Source of the DNA: HyVt-105 sp049975425
GTDB taxonomy: Bacteria > Bacteroidota > Bacteroidia > Bacteroidales > VadinHA17
Length of the DNA stretch: 64,000 bases
Assembly (NCBI GenBank): GCA_049975425.1
Contig: JBNGDI010000017.1
Coordinates: 5,792-69,791 of the forward strand
Direction of reading: 5' to 3'
Shown here: positions 1 through 8,633 of the stretch, in pieces
Numbering within the stretch: position 1 is the first letter of the stretch
Layout of the letters: each line of letters opens with the position of its first letter
Notes under the pieces: generated by a model
Told to the model about the DNA's origin: nothing
The model's input: the letters and a program-made list of their open reading frames with translations, nothing else
The model's database searches: none
Program-made: the position numbers and the translations under genes

Positions 1-2
1 AA

Positions 3-881
3 GCAGAAATAAAGGCGGAAGCAGATTCCGGAACACCTGTTCCTGCCGGTGCGGAGGCTACAGCTGCAGAAGGAGAACCTGTAAAAGATGAAAAGGGACC
101 CGGAAGTGTGGCCGACCGCATCATGAAACAGGTGGAAGAAGCCAGGAAAAGAAGGGAAAATGGTATTCATAACGGGGAAGAAGGAGAACCGGAGGAGCGA
201 TCCGGACCGCTTAGTGAAGAAGAACGGCAGGGGGAAAGGGATCTGTTTGTTCTCACCGATGAAGCGGCTGAGGCTTCTGGCTGTGAAAAACCGGAAGAAA
301 CCACCGGCCTCAGTCCGGCTACGGGGGAAATTCTGGAGATTGATGAACGTGAGGAAGAGACCCGGGCGGGTGAACCGGAAATAAAAGAAAAAGAAGAAAA
401 AAGAACAGCTTCCTCCCTTAAGCAGGAGCCACAGGATTCAACCTCAACTGAAAAAAAAACTCAAAACAAAAACGGGCCGGAAACAAGCGTAAAAAGTAGC
501 AGTCATTCCTTTTCCCAATGGCTCGATATGTTGTCAGGCGAACCGGCCGATTCCTCCTCCGGGCAAGAAGAGAAGAAAGAACAAAGCGAACCCCCCGTCA
601 GGCACCAGCATGATCTGATTGACCGGTTCCTGGAAAAAAACCCGAGGATTGTACCCAGGGATGAGAAAGCAGACGAAGCAGAGGATATTTCCAGGGACAG
701 TGTGGAGGAAAGCGAGGGATTGTTCACCGATACCCTGGCACAGATCTATGTGCGTCAGGGATACTATTCAAAGGCCATTTTTGCCTATGAAAAATTAAGT
801 TTGAAATATCCGGAAAAAAGTAGTTATTTTGCCTCGCAAATTCAAAAGATTCAGGAGCTCATCAAGCAAAAAACCAAATAA
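3..881 (+). CDS. TPR-containing protein, 5' end outside window
   Basis: The frame is open to the left edge of the window, so the true start lies upstream; a GTG at 108 is only the first possible start inside the window. The visible part is very rich in Glu, Lys, Pro and Ser and looks disordered for about 220 residues. The last 50 residues form one TPR-like helix pair (LAQIYVRQGYYSKAIFAYEK, then a lysine-rich helix). It ends 2 bp before secG and is probably cotranscribed with it. A charged disordered protein with a C-terminal TPR next to secG is a pattern I associate with Bacteroidota genomes; the function is unknown. Confidence 0.85.
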   Translation, partial: AEIKAEADSGTPVPAGAEATAAEGEPVKDEKGPGSVADRIMKQVEEARKRRENGIHNGEEGEPEERSGPLSEEERQGERDLFVLTDEAAEASGCEKPEETTGLSPATGEILEIDEREEETRAGEPEIKEKEEKRTASSLKQEPQDSTSTEKKTQNKNGPETSVKSSSHSFSQWLDMLSGEPADSSSGQEEKKEQSEPPVRHQHDLIDRFLEKNPRIVPRDEKADEAEDISRDSVEESEGLFTDTLAQIYVRQGYYSKAIFAYEKLSLKYPEKSSYFASQIQKIQELIKQKTK

Positions 882-883
882 TT

Positions 884-1237
884 ATGTATACACTGATTTC
901 CGTACTGATCGTGATTGTCTGTGTTCTGCTGATCATGATCGTTCTGGTACAGAATTCCAAAGGTGGCGGTCTGGCATCGAATTTCCAGGCTTCCAACCAG
1001 GTGATGGGAGTAAGAAAAACAGCCGACTTTCTTGAGAAATCCACCTGGACGCTGGCTGTAGCCCTGCTGGTTTTCAGTCTGCTGGCCAGTATGACCATCC
1101 CCAGGAACCAGGAAGGCATGAATGAATCGCGCATTCAGCAACAGATAGAGAATACCGTGGATCCTGGAGGAATTCCGAATTTTCCCACAACGGTTCCAGA
1201 AAGTCAGCCGGCCCAGGAAGCGCCGCCCGAAGAATAA
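884..1237 (+). CDS. secG: Preprotein translocase subunit SecG
   Basis: 117 residues. SecG is the small accessory subunit of the SecYEG channel in the inner membrane and assists SecA-driven export. A first membrane helix spans about residues 2-22, followed by the family hallmark QNSKGGGLAS near residues 24-33, an amphipathic stretch, and a second helix at about 52-72. The tail is Pro/Glu-rich, as is common in Bacteroidota SecG. The ATG lies 2 bp after the stop of the TPR gene, and a stem-loop with a T-tract follows 26 bp after its own stop. Assignment is secure from length, topology and the GGGL motif. Confidence 0.93.
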   Translation: MYTLISVLIVIVCVLLIMIVLVQNSKGGGLASNFQASNQVMGVRKTADFLEKSTWTLAVALLVFSLLASMTIPRNQEGMNESRIQQQIENTVDPGGIPNFPTTVPESQPAQEAPPEE

Positions 1238-1262
1238 AACAACATTATCCACGAATTCGGTA

Positions 1263-1300
1263 CGTGTCAGTCTGTCATTTTGGCTGACACGTTTTTTTTT
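1263..1300 (+). terminator. Stem-loop with T-tract after secG; also a palindromic possible regulatory site
   Basis: A perfect 8-bp stem (CGTGTCAG 1263-1270 with CTGACACG 1284-1291) and a 13-nt loop are followed by nine T residues (1292-1300), which fits an intrinsic terminator for secG. A second inverted repeat, TGTCA at 1273-1277 with TGACA at 1285-1289, is nested in the same segment, so it may also serve as a binding site for the groES promoter about 170 bp downstream. Confidence 0.75.
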
Positions 1301-1441
1301 GTTCCACCCGCGCACAAAAATGATGTAAACAACAGAATATCAATCAATAATATAAAGATCTCCTGTTTCCTTCCGGAAAAATGGCTGGTGGTGCCGGGTC
1401 AATTCTGCCTACATTACAGCCAGCGATCCACGCTTTTCCCT

Positions 1442-1458
1442 TTGGCACAGAATATGAA
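1442..1458 (+). promoter_or_regulatory. Sigma-54-like promoter candidate upstream of groES
   Basis: TTGGCAC (1442-1448) matches the -24 element of sigma-54 promoters exactly. The -12 element at the right distance reads ATGAA (1454-1458) instead of TTGCA, so only its TG is kept. It lies about 50 bp before the groES start. I see no clear TAnnTTTG element here. A weak candidate, offered because the surrounding 270 bp must hold the groESL promoter. Confidence 0.3.
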
Positions 1459-1509
1459 GAAAGCAACACGAATTTGTACCATGTTTAACCTAAAAAAACG
1501 AATTGTGAT

Positions 1510-1788
1510 ATGGCAGACCTTAAGATCAAACCATTGGCCGACCGGGTGGTAATCGAACCCCAGGAGGCTGAGACCAAAACAGCCAGTGGGATTTATATCC
1601 CTGATTCCGCCAAGGAGAAACCACAGCGCGGGAAAATTCTTGCTGTCGGACCCGGAAACAAGGATGAAAAAATGGAAGTAAAGGCGGGGGATATGGTTCT
1701 TTACGGCAAGTATTCCGGAACCGAGATCAATATCGACGGGAAAGACCTGCTTATCATGCGTCAGTCGGATATTCTGGCCATTATCTGA
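1510..1788 (+). CDS. groES: Co-chaperonin GroES
   Basis: 92 residues, the usual length. GroES caps the GroEL barrel and closes the folding chamber in the cytoplasm. The N-terminal KPLADRVVIEPQEAE, the mobile loop at about residues 20-35 (TASGIYIPDSAKEKPQ), and the GKILAVGPG and KYSGTEI segments are all typical. The ATG at 1510 matches the family start; an overlapping frame that opens further upstream is spurious. groEL follows after 45 bp, so the two form one operon. Confidence 0.97.
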   Translation: MADLKIKPLADRVVIEPQEAETKTASGIYIPDSAKEKPQRGKILAVGPGNKDEKMEVKAGDMVLYGKYSGTEINIDGKDLLIMRQSDILAII

Positions 1789-1833
1789 GCAAACAAATTA
1801 TCATAATGTATAATCAAAAAAAAAGAACGTAAG

Positions 1834-3471
1834 ATGGCAAAAGAAATCAAATTTAACATAGAGGCCCGTGACCGCCTGAAAAGCGGGGTTGACCAGCTGG
1901 CAGAGGCCGTAAAGGTGACCCTGGGGCCCAAAGGAAGGAATGTAATCATTGAAAAGAAATTCGGTGCTCCCCAGGTCTCCAAAGACGGGGTGACCGTAGC
2001 CAAGGAAATTGAACTGGAAGACAAGTTCGAGAACATGGGGGCTCAGATGGTGAAAGAAGTGGCTTCCAAAACCGCCGATGATGCCGGCGACGGAACCACC
2101 ACGGCTACCCTGCTGGCCCAGTCAATGGTTGACGTGGGTATTAAGAACGTTACGGCAGGTGCCAATCCTATGGACCTGAAGCGCGGTATTGACAAGGCGG
2201 TGGCTAAAGTGGTGTCACGCCTGCGTGAAATGTCGCATACCATTGGCGACGACACGGAAAAGATCGAACAGGTGGCCACCATATCGGCCAACAACGACAG
2301 CTCAATAGGGAAGCTCATTTCCGAGGCCATGACCAAGGTGAAAAAAGAGGGCGTGATCACGGTTGAAGAGGCCAAAGGCACCGAAACCACAGTGGAAGTG
2401 GTAGAAGGAATGCAATTCGACCGCGGTTATATTTCTCCCTATTTCATTACCGATACCGAGAAAATGGAAGCTGTGCTGGAAGATCCCTACATTCTGTTGC
2501 ACGACAAGAAGATCTCGACCATGAAGGATCTGCTTCCCATTCTGGAATCGGTATCGCAGGCCGGCCGTCCTTTGCTGATCATTGCCGAGGATGTTGACGG
2601 GGAAGCCCTGGCTACCCTGGTGGTGAACAAGCTGAGGGGCGCCCTCAAGATTGCCGCCGTAAAAGCTCCGGGCTTCGGCGACCGCCGGAAGGAAATGCTG
2701 GAGGATATTGCCGTGCTGACCGGCGGAACGGTGATATCGGAAGAAAAAGGACTGCGGCTTGAAAATACCACCATGGATATGCTGGGTAATGCCGAGAAAG
2801 TGACCGTTGACAAGGAGAATACTACTATAGTAAACGGTGCCGGCGAGCCCGACCTGATCAAAGCCCGTGTGGGCCAGATCAAAAAGCAGATTGAAGCCAC
2901 CACCTCCGATTACGACAAGGAGAAATTGCAGGAGCGTCTGGCCAAGCTGGCCGGTGGAGTGGCTGTGCTGTATGTGGGAGCCGCTTCGGAAGTGGAAATG
3001 AAGGAAAGAAAAGACCGGGTAGATGATGCCTTGAGCGCAACAAGGGCTGCCGTTGAAGAAGGGATCATTCCCGGTGGGGGTGTGGCTTACCTGCGTGCCA
3101 TTCCCGATCTGGACCAGATCGAAACCGAGAATGAGGACGAGCGGACCGGTGTGGAGATCGTGAAACGTGCCCTGGAGGAACCCATCCGCCAGATTGCCGA
3201 AAATGCCGGAGTAGACGGTTCCATTGTGGTGATGAAAGTGAAAGAAGGAAAGGATGATTTCGGCTACAATGCCCGCACCGATACTTATGAATCTCTTTAC
3301 AAAAGCGGTGTGATCGATCCTACCAAGGTGGCAAGGATTGCCCTGGAGAATGCCGCTTCCATTGCCGGCATGCTCCTCACCACCGAGTGTGCGCTAGTAG
3401 AGGAAGAAGAAGAAAAGCCGATGCCCGGCGGAGCCCCCGGTATGGGAGGCATGGGAGGCGGAATGATGTAA
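1834..3471 (+). CDS. groEL: Chaperonin GroEL (60 kDa)
   Basis: 545 residues, full length. GroEL forms the double-ring ATP-driven folding chamber. Visible family signatures are VTLGPKGRNV near residue 29-38, the ATP-binding DGTTTATLLAQS near 87-98, the apical-domain segment around 190-370, and the second equatorial region with EGIIPGGGVAYLR near 408-420. The C-terminus is the usual Gly/Met-rich tail (GGMGGGMM). It is the second gene of groESL and is followed by a strong terminator. Confidence 0.98.
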   Translation: MAKEIKFNIEARDRLKSGVDQLAEAVKVTLGPKGRNVIIEKKFGAPQVSKDGVTVAKEIELEDKFENMGAQMVKEVASKTADDAGDGTTTATLLAQSMVDVGIKNVTAGANPMDLKRGIDKAVAKVVSRLREMSHTIGDDTEKIEQVATISANNDSSIGKLISEAMTKVKKEGVITVEEAKGTETTVEVVEGMQFDRGYISPYFITDTEKMEAVLEDPYILLHDKKISTMKDLLPILESVSQAGRPLLIIAEDVDGEALATLVVNKLRGALKIAAVKAPGFGDRRKEMLEDIAVLTGGTVISEEKGLRLENTTMDMLGNAEKVTVDKENTTIVNGAGEPDLIKARVGQIKKQIEATTSDYDKEKLQERLAKLAGGVAVLYVGAASEVEMKERKDRVDDALSATRAAVEEGIIPGGGVAYLRAIPDLDQIETENEDERTGVEIVKRALEEPIRQIAENAGVDGSIVVMKVKEGKDDFGYNARTDTYESLYKSGVIDPTKVARIALENAASIAGMLLTTECALVEEEEEKPMPGGAPGMGGMGGGMM

Positions 3472-3492
3472 AATACCATCATACTCCATAAA

Positions 3493-3525
3493 AAAGAAAG
3501 CTGTCCGTGAGGGCAGCTTTCTTTG
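3493..3525 (+). terminator. Intrinsic terminator after groEL
   Basis: A 14-bp A/T-flanked stem (3493-3506 with 3511-3524; one G-T pair) with a GTGA loop. The 3' arm ends in CTTTCTTTG. It starts about 20 bp after the groEL stop and separates groESL from lepA. Confidence 0.85.
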
Positions 3526-3541
3526 TATGGTGGGAAATGAA

Positions 3542-3549
3542 TATCTTTG
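3542..3549 (+). promoter_or_regulatory. Bacteroidota-type -7 element for lepA
   Basis: TATCTTTG matches TAnnTTTG exactly, 31 bp before the lepA ATG. A TTTG sits at 3522-3525, at the edge of the groEL terminator, but the 16-bp spacing is short for a -33 box. Confidence 0.45.
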
Positions 3550-3580
3550 CTCCACAAAATAATACGCACAAGCCGCGGGT

Positions 3581-5368
3581 ATGGAGAACATCAGGAACTT
3601 TTGCATTATTGCACATATTGATCACGGGAAGAGTACGCTGGCCGACAGGATGCTTATGATGACCCACACCCTGACCGAGCGGGAATTCAAGGACCAGGTG
3701 CTGGATAATATGGACCTGGAACGGGAAAGGGGGATCACCATTAAAAGCCATGCCGTGCAAATGTATTATGATTATGATGGGACCCCGTATACGCTGAACC
3801 TGATCGATACCCCGGGGCATGTGGATTTTTCCTACGAAGTATCGCGGTCTATTGCCGCCTGCGAGGGGGCCCTGCTGGTGATCGATGCCACCCAGGGGAT
3901 ACAGGCACAGACCATTTCCAACCTTTACCAGGCCATTGATCATAACCTGGAGATCATTCCCGTGCTCAATAAGATGGATATGGAAAATGCCATGCCCGAA
4001 GAAGTAAAGGATCAGATTGTGGATCTGCTGGGTTGTGAACGGGAGGAGATCATTGAAGTTTCGGCCAAAACCGGGTATGGTGTGGAGGAGATCATGAGGC
4101 GCATCGTGGAAAAGATTCCCCCTCCCCAGGGGGATCCTGACGCTCCCCTTCAGGCCCTGATTTTCGATTCGGTATTCAATTCATACAGGGGTATTTATGC
4201 ATATTTTAAGATCATAAACGGAACCATCCGTACCGGCGACCTGGTGAAATTCGTGAATACTGGCAAAGAGTATCATGCCGACGAGATCGGGGTGCTCAGG
4301 CTGAGGCTGGATCCCCGTAAGGAACTGAGTGCAGGGAATGTGGGATACATTATCTCGGGTATCAAAACCTCCCGGGAAGTGAAAGTGGGCGATACCATTA
4401 CCCATGTGGAAAGGCCCTGCACCAAAGCCATATCGGGATTCAAGGAGGTAAAACCCATGGTGTTTGCCGGGGTGTATCCTGTTGATGCCGATGAATATGA
4501 GGAGCTTAGGGCTTCGATGGAGAAGCTGCAGCTGAACGATGCTTCCCTCAGCTTTGAACCGGAATCGTCCGTTGCACTGGGTTTCGGGTTCCGGTGCGGG
4601 TTCCTTGGACTATTGCATATGGAAATTGTGCAGGAAAGGCTCGACCGGGAGTTCGACATGAATGTGATCACAACGGTACCCAATGTTTCCTACCGGGTCT
4701 ACACCACCCGCGGTGAGGTGATCGAAGTGCACAACCCCTCTGGCCTGCCGGAACCCAATTACATCGAGACCATCGAAGAGCCGTATATTTCCGCACAGAT
4801 CATTTCCAAGTCGGAATACCTGGGGAACATCATGACCCTGTGCATTGAGAAAAGAGGGACACTGAAAAACCAGGTGTACCTTACCAGCGATCGGGTGGAG
4901 GTGACGTTTGAGATGCCTCTTTCAGAGATCGTGTTTGATTTTTACGACAAACTGAAGAGCATATCGCGGGGGTATGCTTCCTTCGATTATTATACCTCGG
5001 GATACAGGAAAGCCGATCTGGTGAGGCTGGATATTCTGTTGAACAGGGAAATTGTGGATGCCCTTTCCACGCTGATCCACCGTGACAATGCCTATGATTT
5101 CGGCCGCCGGATGTGTGTGAAACTGAAGGAACTGATTCCCCGGCAGCAGTTTGATATTGCTATACAGGCGGCTATCGGAGCAAAGATCATTGCCAGGGAA
5201 ACGGTAAAGGCTTTAAGGAAAGACGTGACGGCCAAATGCTACGGCGGCGACATTACCCGCAAAAGAAAATTGCTGGAAAAACAGAAAAAAGGAAAGAAAA
5301 GAATGCGCCAGGTGGGCAATGTAGAGGTTCCCCAGCAGGCATTCCTTGCCGTATTGAAAATGGATTAA
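3581..5368 (+). CDS. lepA: Elongation factor 4 (LepA), ribosomal GTPase
   Basis: 595 residues, the family norm. LepA binds the ribosome and acts during stalled or mis-positioned elongation or initiation. The G1 motif AHIDHGKSTLADR is at about residues 11-23, G2 with RGITIKSH near 50, G3 DTPGHVDF near 77-84, and G4 NKMD near 131. The EF-G-like domains II, III and V follow, and the LepA-specific C-terminal domain is recognised by AKCYGGDITRKRKLLEKQK close to the end. The start directly precedes the conserved IRNFCIIAHIDHGKS. It converges with the lipoprotein gene at 5365, sharing 4 bp. Confidence 0.97.
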   Translation: MENIRNFCIIAHIDHGKSTLADRMLMMTHTLTEREFKDQVLDNMDLERERGITIKSHAVQMYYDYDGTPYTLNLIDTPGHVDFSYEVSRSIAACEGALLVIDATQGIQAQTISNLYQAIDHNLEIIPVLNKMDMENAMPEEVKDQIVDLLGCEREEIIEVSAKTGYGVEEIMRRIVEKIPPPQGDPDAPLQALIFDSVFNSYRGIYAYFKIINGTIRTGDLVKFVNTGKEYHADEIGVLRLRLDPRKELSAGNVGYIISGIKTSREVKVGDTITHVERPCTKAISGFKEVKPMVFAGVYPVDADEYEELRASMEKLQLNDASLSFEPESSVALGFGFRCGFLGLLHMEIVQERLDREFDMNVITTVPNVSYRVYTTRGEVIEVHNPSGLPEPNYIETIEEPYISAQIISKSEYLGNIMTLCIEKRGTLKNQVYLTSDRVEVTFEMPLSEIVFDFYDKLKSISRGYASFDYYTSGYRKADLVRLDILLNREIVDALSTLIHRDNAYDFGRRMCVKLKELIPRQQFDIAIQAAIGAKIIARETVKALRKDVTAKCYGGDITRKRKLLEKQKKGKKRMRQVGNVEVPQQAFLAVLKMD

Positions 5369-5874
5369 TAGATCCTTCGCTGCACACAGATGTATTTCTC
5401 ATTTGCTTTTTCGTCGCCGTCCCAGTCCAGCTTTCCGTCCAATCTGGCTTCACCCGGTTTCAGTTCTATACGATAAGAAAAACTTGCCCATTCGGGGTGG
5501 GTCTGGTCCATGAACAGGGAATCTCCCGTAAGTTCCCAGTGCCCTTTTCTGGTCTTTACCACCGAATCGTGTAGATTTTTTATCTCAATGACATAGGTGT
5601 GGTCATCTTTGAATATGAGACGAGCCGGGCGGGTCTGCATTTTCTTTTCCCAGTTTTCCCTGTCTACCTGCATTATCCGGTTCTGGTCTTCTTTTGCTGC
5701 GTCGTCTAATTCAACCTGCAGCTCCACCTGTTCCCACTCTCCGATCAGGTTCGATTCGGAAGAAAAGGTAAGGGCATGGTGATGTGTTTCATCGGATTTA
5801 CTTCCGCATGAAGGCAGAAAAAGTGAAAAAATGCAGCAAATAACAGCCATTTTATTGATTGCCAATGTTTTCAT
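5365..5874 (-). CDS. Lipocalin-like lipoprotein, unknown function
   Basis: About 169 residues from the ATG at 5874 (another Met lies two codons upstream). The N-terminus has a short hydrophobic helix ending in FLPSC, a plausible lipobox, so the mature protein should be a lipid-anchored envelope protein. The rest has a lipocalin-like pattern: LIGEWEQVEL early, a central RPARLIFKDDHTYVIEI strand pair, then GHWELTGDSLFMD. No named family can be assigned with confidence. It overlaps the 3' end of lepA by 4 bp in convergent orientation, with no terminator visible for either gene. Confidence 0.8.
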   Translation of the reverse strand: MKTLAINKMAVICCIFSLFLPSCGSKSDETHHHALTFSSESNLIGEWEQVELQVELDDAAKEDQNRIMQVDRENWEKKMQTRPARLIFKDDHTYVIEIKNLHDSVVKTRKGHWELTGDSLFMDQTHPEWASFSYRIELKPGEARLDGKLDWDGDEKANEKYICVQRRIY

Positions 5875-5972
5875 AGCCACAACATTTAATAATCCGCCAT
5901 ATACAACACACAGGATGACAAACGGTTCATAACCGGTGAATCCCTGTATTCTGAACGAAGTATCCGGGCGGG

Positions 5973-6078
5973 TTATTGTATGATCTCAAATTCGCAGGTT
6001 TTTCCCAGATACTTAATATCGTAAATCTCAATCCACCATCTGTTTTTTCGTTCTGTTCACCAGCCTGGTTTTCCTCAT
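5973..6078 (-). pseudogene. Possible frameshifted mini-gene downstream of lysA
   Basis: On the minus strand, an ATG at 6078 opens MRKTRLVNRTKK and then runs into a stop. In the next frame, after a run of six A's, a protein-like string continues as RWWIEIYDIKYLGKTCEFEI followed by two residues and TAA at 5975-5973. Removing one A would give a continuous peptide of about 34 residues. It starts 15 bp after the lysA stop. This may be a decayed gene, a programmed frameshift, a sequencing error in a homopolymer, or chance. I recognise no family. Confidence 0.3.
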
Positions 6079-6092
6079 AACCCCTCTTTATT

Positions 6093-7253
6093 TTACAGAT
6101 CATCAGAATAATAAGCCGGCGCTTTATCGCGAAGGTTGTACTGCGATGACATAACTTCCCCGTAGGCTCCGGTGGAACGGATGGCTATCAGATCACCCCG
6201 GCGGGTGTGGGGAAGGAGAACGGCTTTTCCGAAGGTATCGGATGATTCACATACAGGACCCACCACATGGTATTTTTCCTGTGCCCCGTTTGAAGTGAGG
6301 TTTTCTATTTTATGAAACGACTGATACAGGGCGGGTCGCAGTAATTCGGTCATTCCCGCGTCGAGGATGACAAACCGGGTATTCACGCCGTTCTTCACAT
6401 AGAGTACCCGGCTTATCAGGTTACCCGACTGGGCTACCAGGGCCCTGCCCAGCTCAAAATGCAGGCTTTGTTTGGGGCGGAGATGCAGGAATTCTTTGAA
6501 AAGACAAAAAAAGGCTTCAAAATCGGGAACATGCTGACGGTCGGGATTTTGGTAATCCACTCCCCATCCTCCGCCCATATTGATCATATCAACTATGATC
6601 TTATGATCATAAAACCATTCCTGGAATTCGTTTACCCGCAGACACAACCCTTTGAATATTTCCAGGTCGGTGATCTGTGACCCGATGTGGAAATGAAGAC
6701 CCTTCAGTTCGAGATTGCTGAGAATGTGCAACCGGGTTACCACCTCCTCCAGTTCCCATGCATTGATGCCGAATTTGTTTTCTTCCAGGCCTGTAGTGAT
6801 ATAATGATGAGTGTGTGCATCCACATTGGGATTGATGCGGATGGCCACGGGGGCCTTTTTCCCGTAACGGCCTGCCAGGGCATTGATTACCTCCAGTTCA
6901 GGAATGGATTCGCAGTTGAAGCAGCCTATGTTATGTTCCAGGGCGGTTATGATTTCCGTATCCGATTTGCCCACCCCGGCAAAAAAGATGTTCCGGGCAG
7001 AGAAACCGGATTCTGCCGCCTTTTTTATCTCGTTTCCGCTCACACAATCGGCTCCGTAACCCAACCGGCTCATTGTCCGGAGTATTTTATCGTTCGAATT
7101 GGCTTTCAGCGCATAGTGAATATTATACCCCAGCCTTCCGGCCTGTTTGTTTGCCTCTTCCAGGGTGGCCTTCAGACGTTCCATATCGTAATAGAAGAAT
7201 GGAGTGGGTAAACTGCTGAATTTATCCAGAGGGAATGTCATACCTTGTTTCAT
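6093..7253 (-). CDS. lysA: Diaminopimelate decarboxylase
   Basis: 386 residues. Decarboxylates meso-DAP to L-lysine, the last step of bacterial lysine synthesis, using PLP. It has the alanine-racemase-like barrel, with the PLP lysine in HYALKANSN (K50), GLHFHIGSQI, the phosphate-binding glycine turn GGGWGVDY, and the C-terminal barrel with the catalytic Cys in GPVCESSDTF and the GAYGEVMSSQYN segment. The ATG overlaps the lysC stop by 4 bp (ATGA), which indicates translational coupling. It is slightly short but lacks no core motif. Together with the DNPR motif in MurE, it supports DAP-type peptidoglycan. Confidence 0.95.
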   Translation of the reverse strand: MKQGMTFPLDKFSSLPTPFFYYDMERLKATLEEANKQAGRLGYNIHYALKANSNDKILRTMSRLGYGADCVSGNEIKKAAESGFSARNIFFAGVGKSDTEIITALEHNIGCFNCESIPELEVINALAGRYGKKAPVAIRINPNVDAHTHHYITTGLEENKFGINAWELEEVVTRLHILSNLELKGLHFHIGSQITDLEIFKGLCLRVNEFQEWFYDHKIIVDMINMGGGWGVDYQNPDRQHVPDFEAFFCLFKEFLHLRPKQSLHFELGRALVAQSGNLISRVLYVKNGVNTRFVILDAGMTELLRPALYQSFHKIENLTSNGAQEKYHVVGPVCESSDTFGKAVLLPHTRRGDLIAIRSTGAYGEVMSSQYNLRDKAPAYYSDDL

Positions 7254-8566
7254 TGGAATAATTGGTCATTCAGGCTTTGAAGAGCCTTCACCTTATGGGT
7301 GGAAGCGATCAGCAGTGAAATGTTGTGGTTGCTTCCACCATAGGAGATCATTCTGATGGGTATGTCCCTGAGCGCCCGGAATACCCGGAAGGCCATTCCC
7401 CGGTTGCTGGCTATCAGATCACCCACCACACAGATGATCACCTGGTTTTGATCCACTTCCACGGTTCCGTATTTTTTCAGTTCTTTGACAATCTTTTCAA
7501 GAAATTCCGTCTGGTCGATAGTCAGTGATATTCCCACCTCCGAGGTAGAGATCATATCGATGGGTGTACGGTAACTTTCAAAGATCTCGAATACCTTTCT
7601 CAGGAAACCGTATGCCAGCAGCATGCGGGTTGATTTGATGCGTATGGCGGTGATGCTGTCTTTAGCTGCGATAGCTGTAATGCGTCCGTTTCCGGCTGTT
7701 CTTTCGCTGATGAGGGTTCCCTGTGATGCGGGATTCAGTGTGTTTTTCAGGCGGACAGGGATATTGAATTTTCGTGCCGGCTGAATGCTCGTGGGGTGCA
7801 GGATTTTGGCACCGAAATAGGCCAGCTCAGCCGCTTCCTCGAAGGAAAGTTGTTCAACCGGACGTGTATTTTTTACATACCTGGGGTCGTTGTTGTGCAT
7901 CCCATCCACATCAGTCCAAATTTGGATTTCCTCTGCTTTTACAGCAGCACCGATCAGGGATGCCGTATAATCGCTGCCACCTCTTTTCAGGTTGTCAATA
8001 TCGCCGAATGCATTCCGGCATATATATCCCTGGGTAATGAACAGCCGGTTCCCGGGGTATTTTTCCAGTTCCCGCTGCAGGTTTTCCCGGATATAAAATT
8101 CATCCGGTTCGTGGTCTTTGTCAATCCTCATAAAGTGAAGGGCGGGCAGCAAAACGGCCGGTATGCCTTTTTCTTCCAGATACATATGGAACAGAGCTGT
8201 GGAAATAAGCTCGCCCTGTGCCAGGATTACTTTTTCTTCGAACATGGTAAACAGATCGCGGGTAAACGACCGGATGTATTCGAAATGGGAACGGATCAGT
8301 TCCTTTCCTTTTTGCCTGTATGAGGGGGTCGAAAACAATTCACCGGCAACCTGAAGATAATTTTCTTCCAGCCGGTTTATCTTGTCTCCTGCCTGTATGT
8401 GGTCTTTGTTGTAGAGGCAGGAAGCGATCCCCACCAGCCTGTCGGTGGTACCTGCCATGGCCGAAAGCACCACGATCAGGTGTTCACCGGCGGGGATCAG
8501 TTCGGCTACCTTCTTCATACGGTCGGCAGAACCCACAGAGGTACCGCCGAATTTCAGTACTTTCAT
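7250..8566 (-). CDS. lysC: Aspartate kinase
   Basis: 438 residues, monofunctional. Phosphorylates L-aspartate, the entry step to DAP, lysine, threonine and methionine. The amino-acid-kinase domain opens with KFGGTSVGSADRM, and LKRGGSDYTASLIGAA and WTDVDGMHNNDPR mark the substrate and ATP sites. The last 130 residues form a tandem ACT region (ISTSEVGISLTID, then VICVVGDLIASNRG), so feedback by an end product is expected. It forms a two-gene operon with lysA. The 67 bp to the preceding rprY-like gene are too short for a lysine riboswitch. Confidence 0.94.
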   Translation of the reverse strand: MKVLKFGGTSVGSADRMKKVAELIPAGEHLIVVLSAMAGTTDRLVGIASCLYNKDHIQAGDKINRLEENYLQVAGELFSTPSYRQKGKELIRSHFEYIRSFTRDLFTMFEEKVILAQGELISTALFHMYLEEKGIPAVLLPALHFMRIDKDHEPDEFYIRENLQRELEKYPGNRLFITQGYICRNAFGDIDNLKRGGSDYTASLIGAAVKAEEIQIWTDVDGMHNNDPRYVKNTRPVEQLSFEEAAELAYFGAKILHPTSIQPARKFNIPVRLKNTLNPASQGTLISERTAGNGRITAIAAKDSITAIRIKSTRMLLAYGFLRKVFEIFESYRTPIDMISTSEVGISLTIDQTEFLEKIVKELKKYGTVEVDQNQVIICVVGDLIASNRGMAFRVFRALRDIPIRMISYGGSNHNISLLIASTHKVKALQSLNDQLFQ

Positions 8567-8633
8567 CCGGATGCAGTTTGGAGGCGAAGTTAGTGAATCT
8601 TGCCGGAATATGTTATAAAGCAGGAAATGGATT

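Noticed and set aside
1302..1509. CIRCE/HrcA operator before groES
   Set aside because: No TTAGCACTC-N9-GAGTGCTAA-like inverted repeat is present in the leader.
8567..8633. Lysine riboswitch before lysC
   Set aside because: The gap is only 67 bp, far too short, and shows no matching helices.
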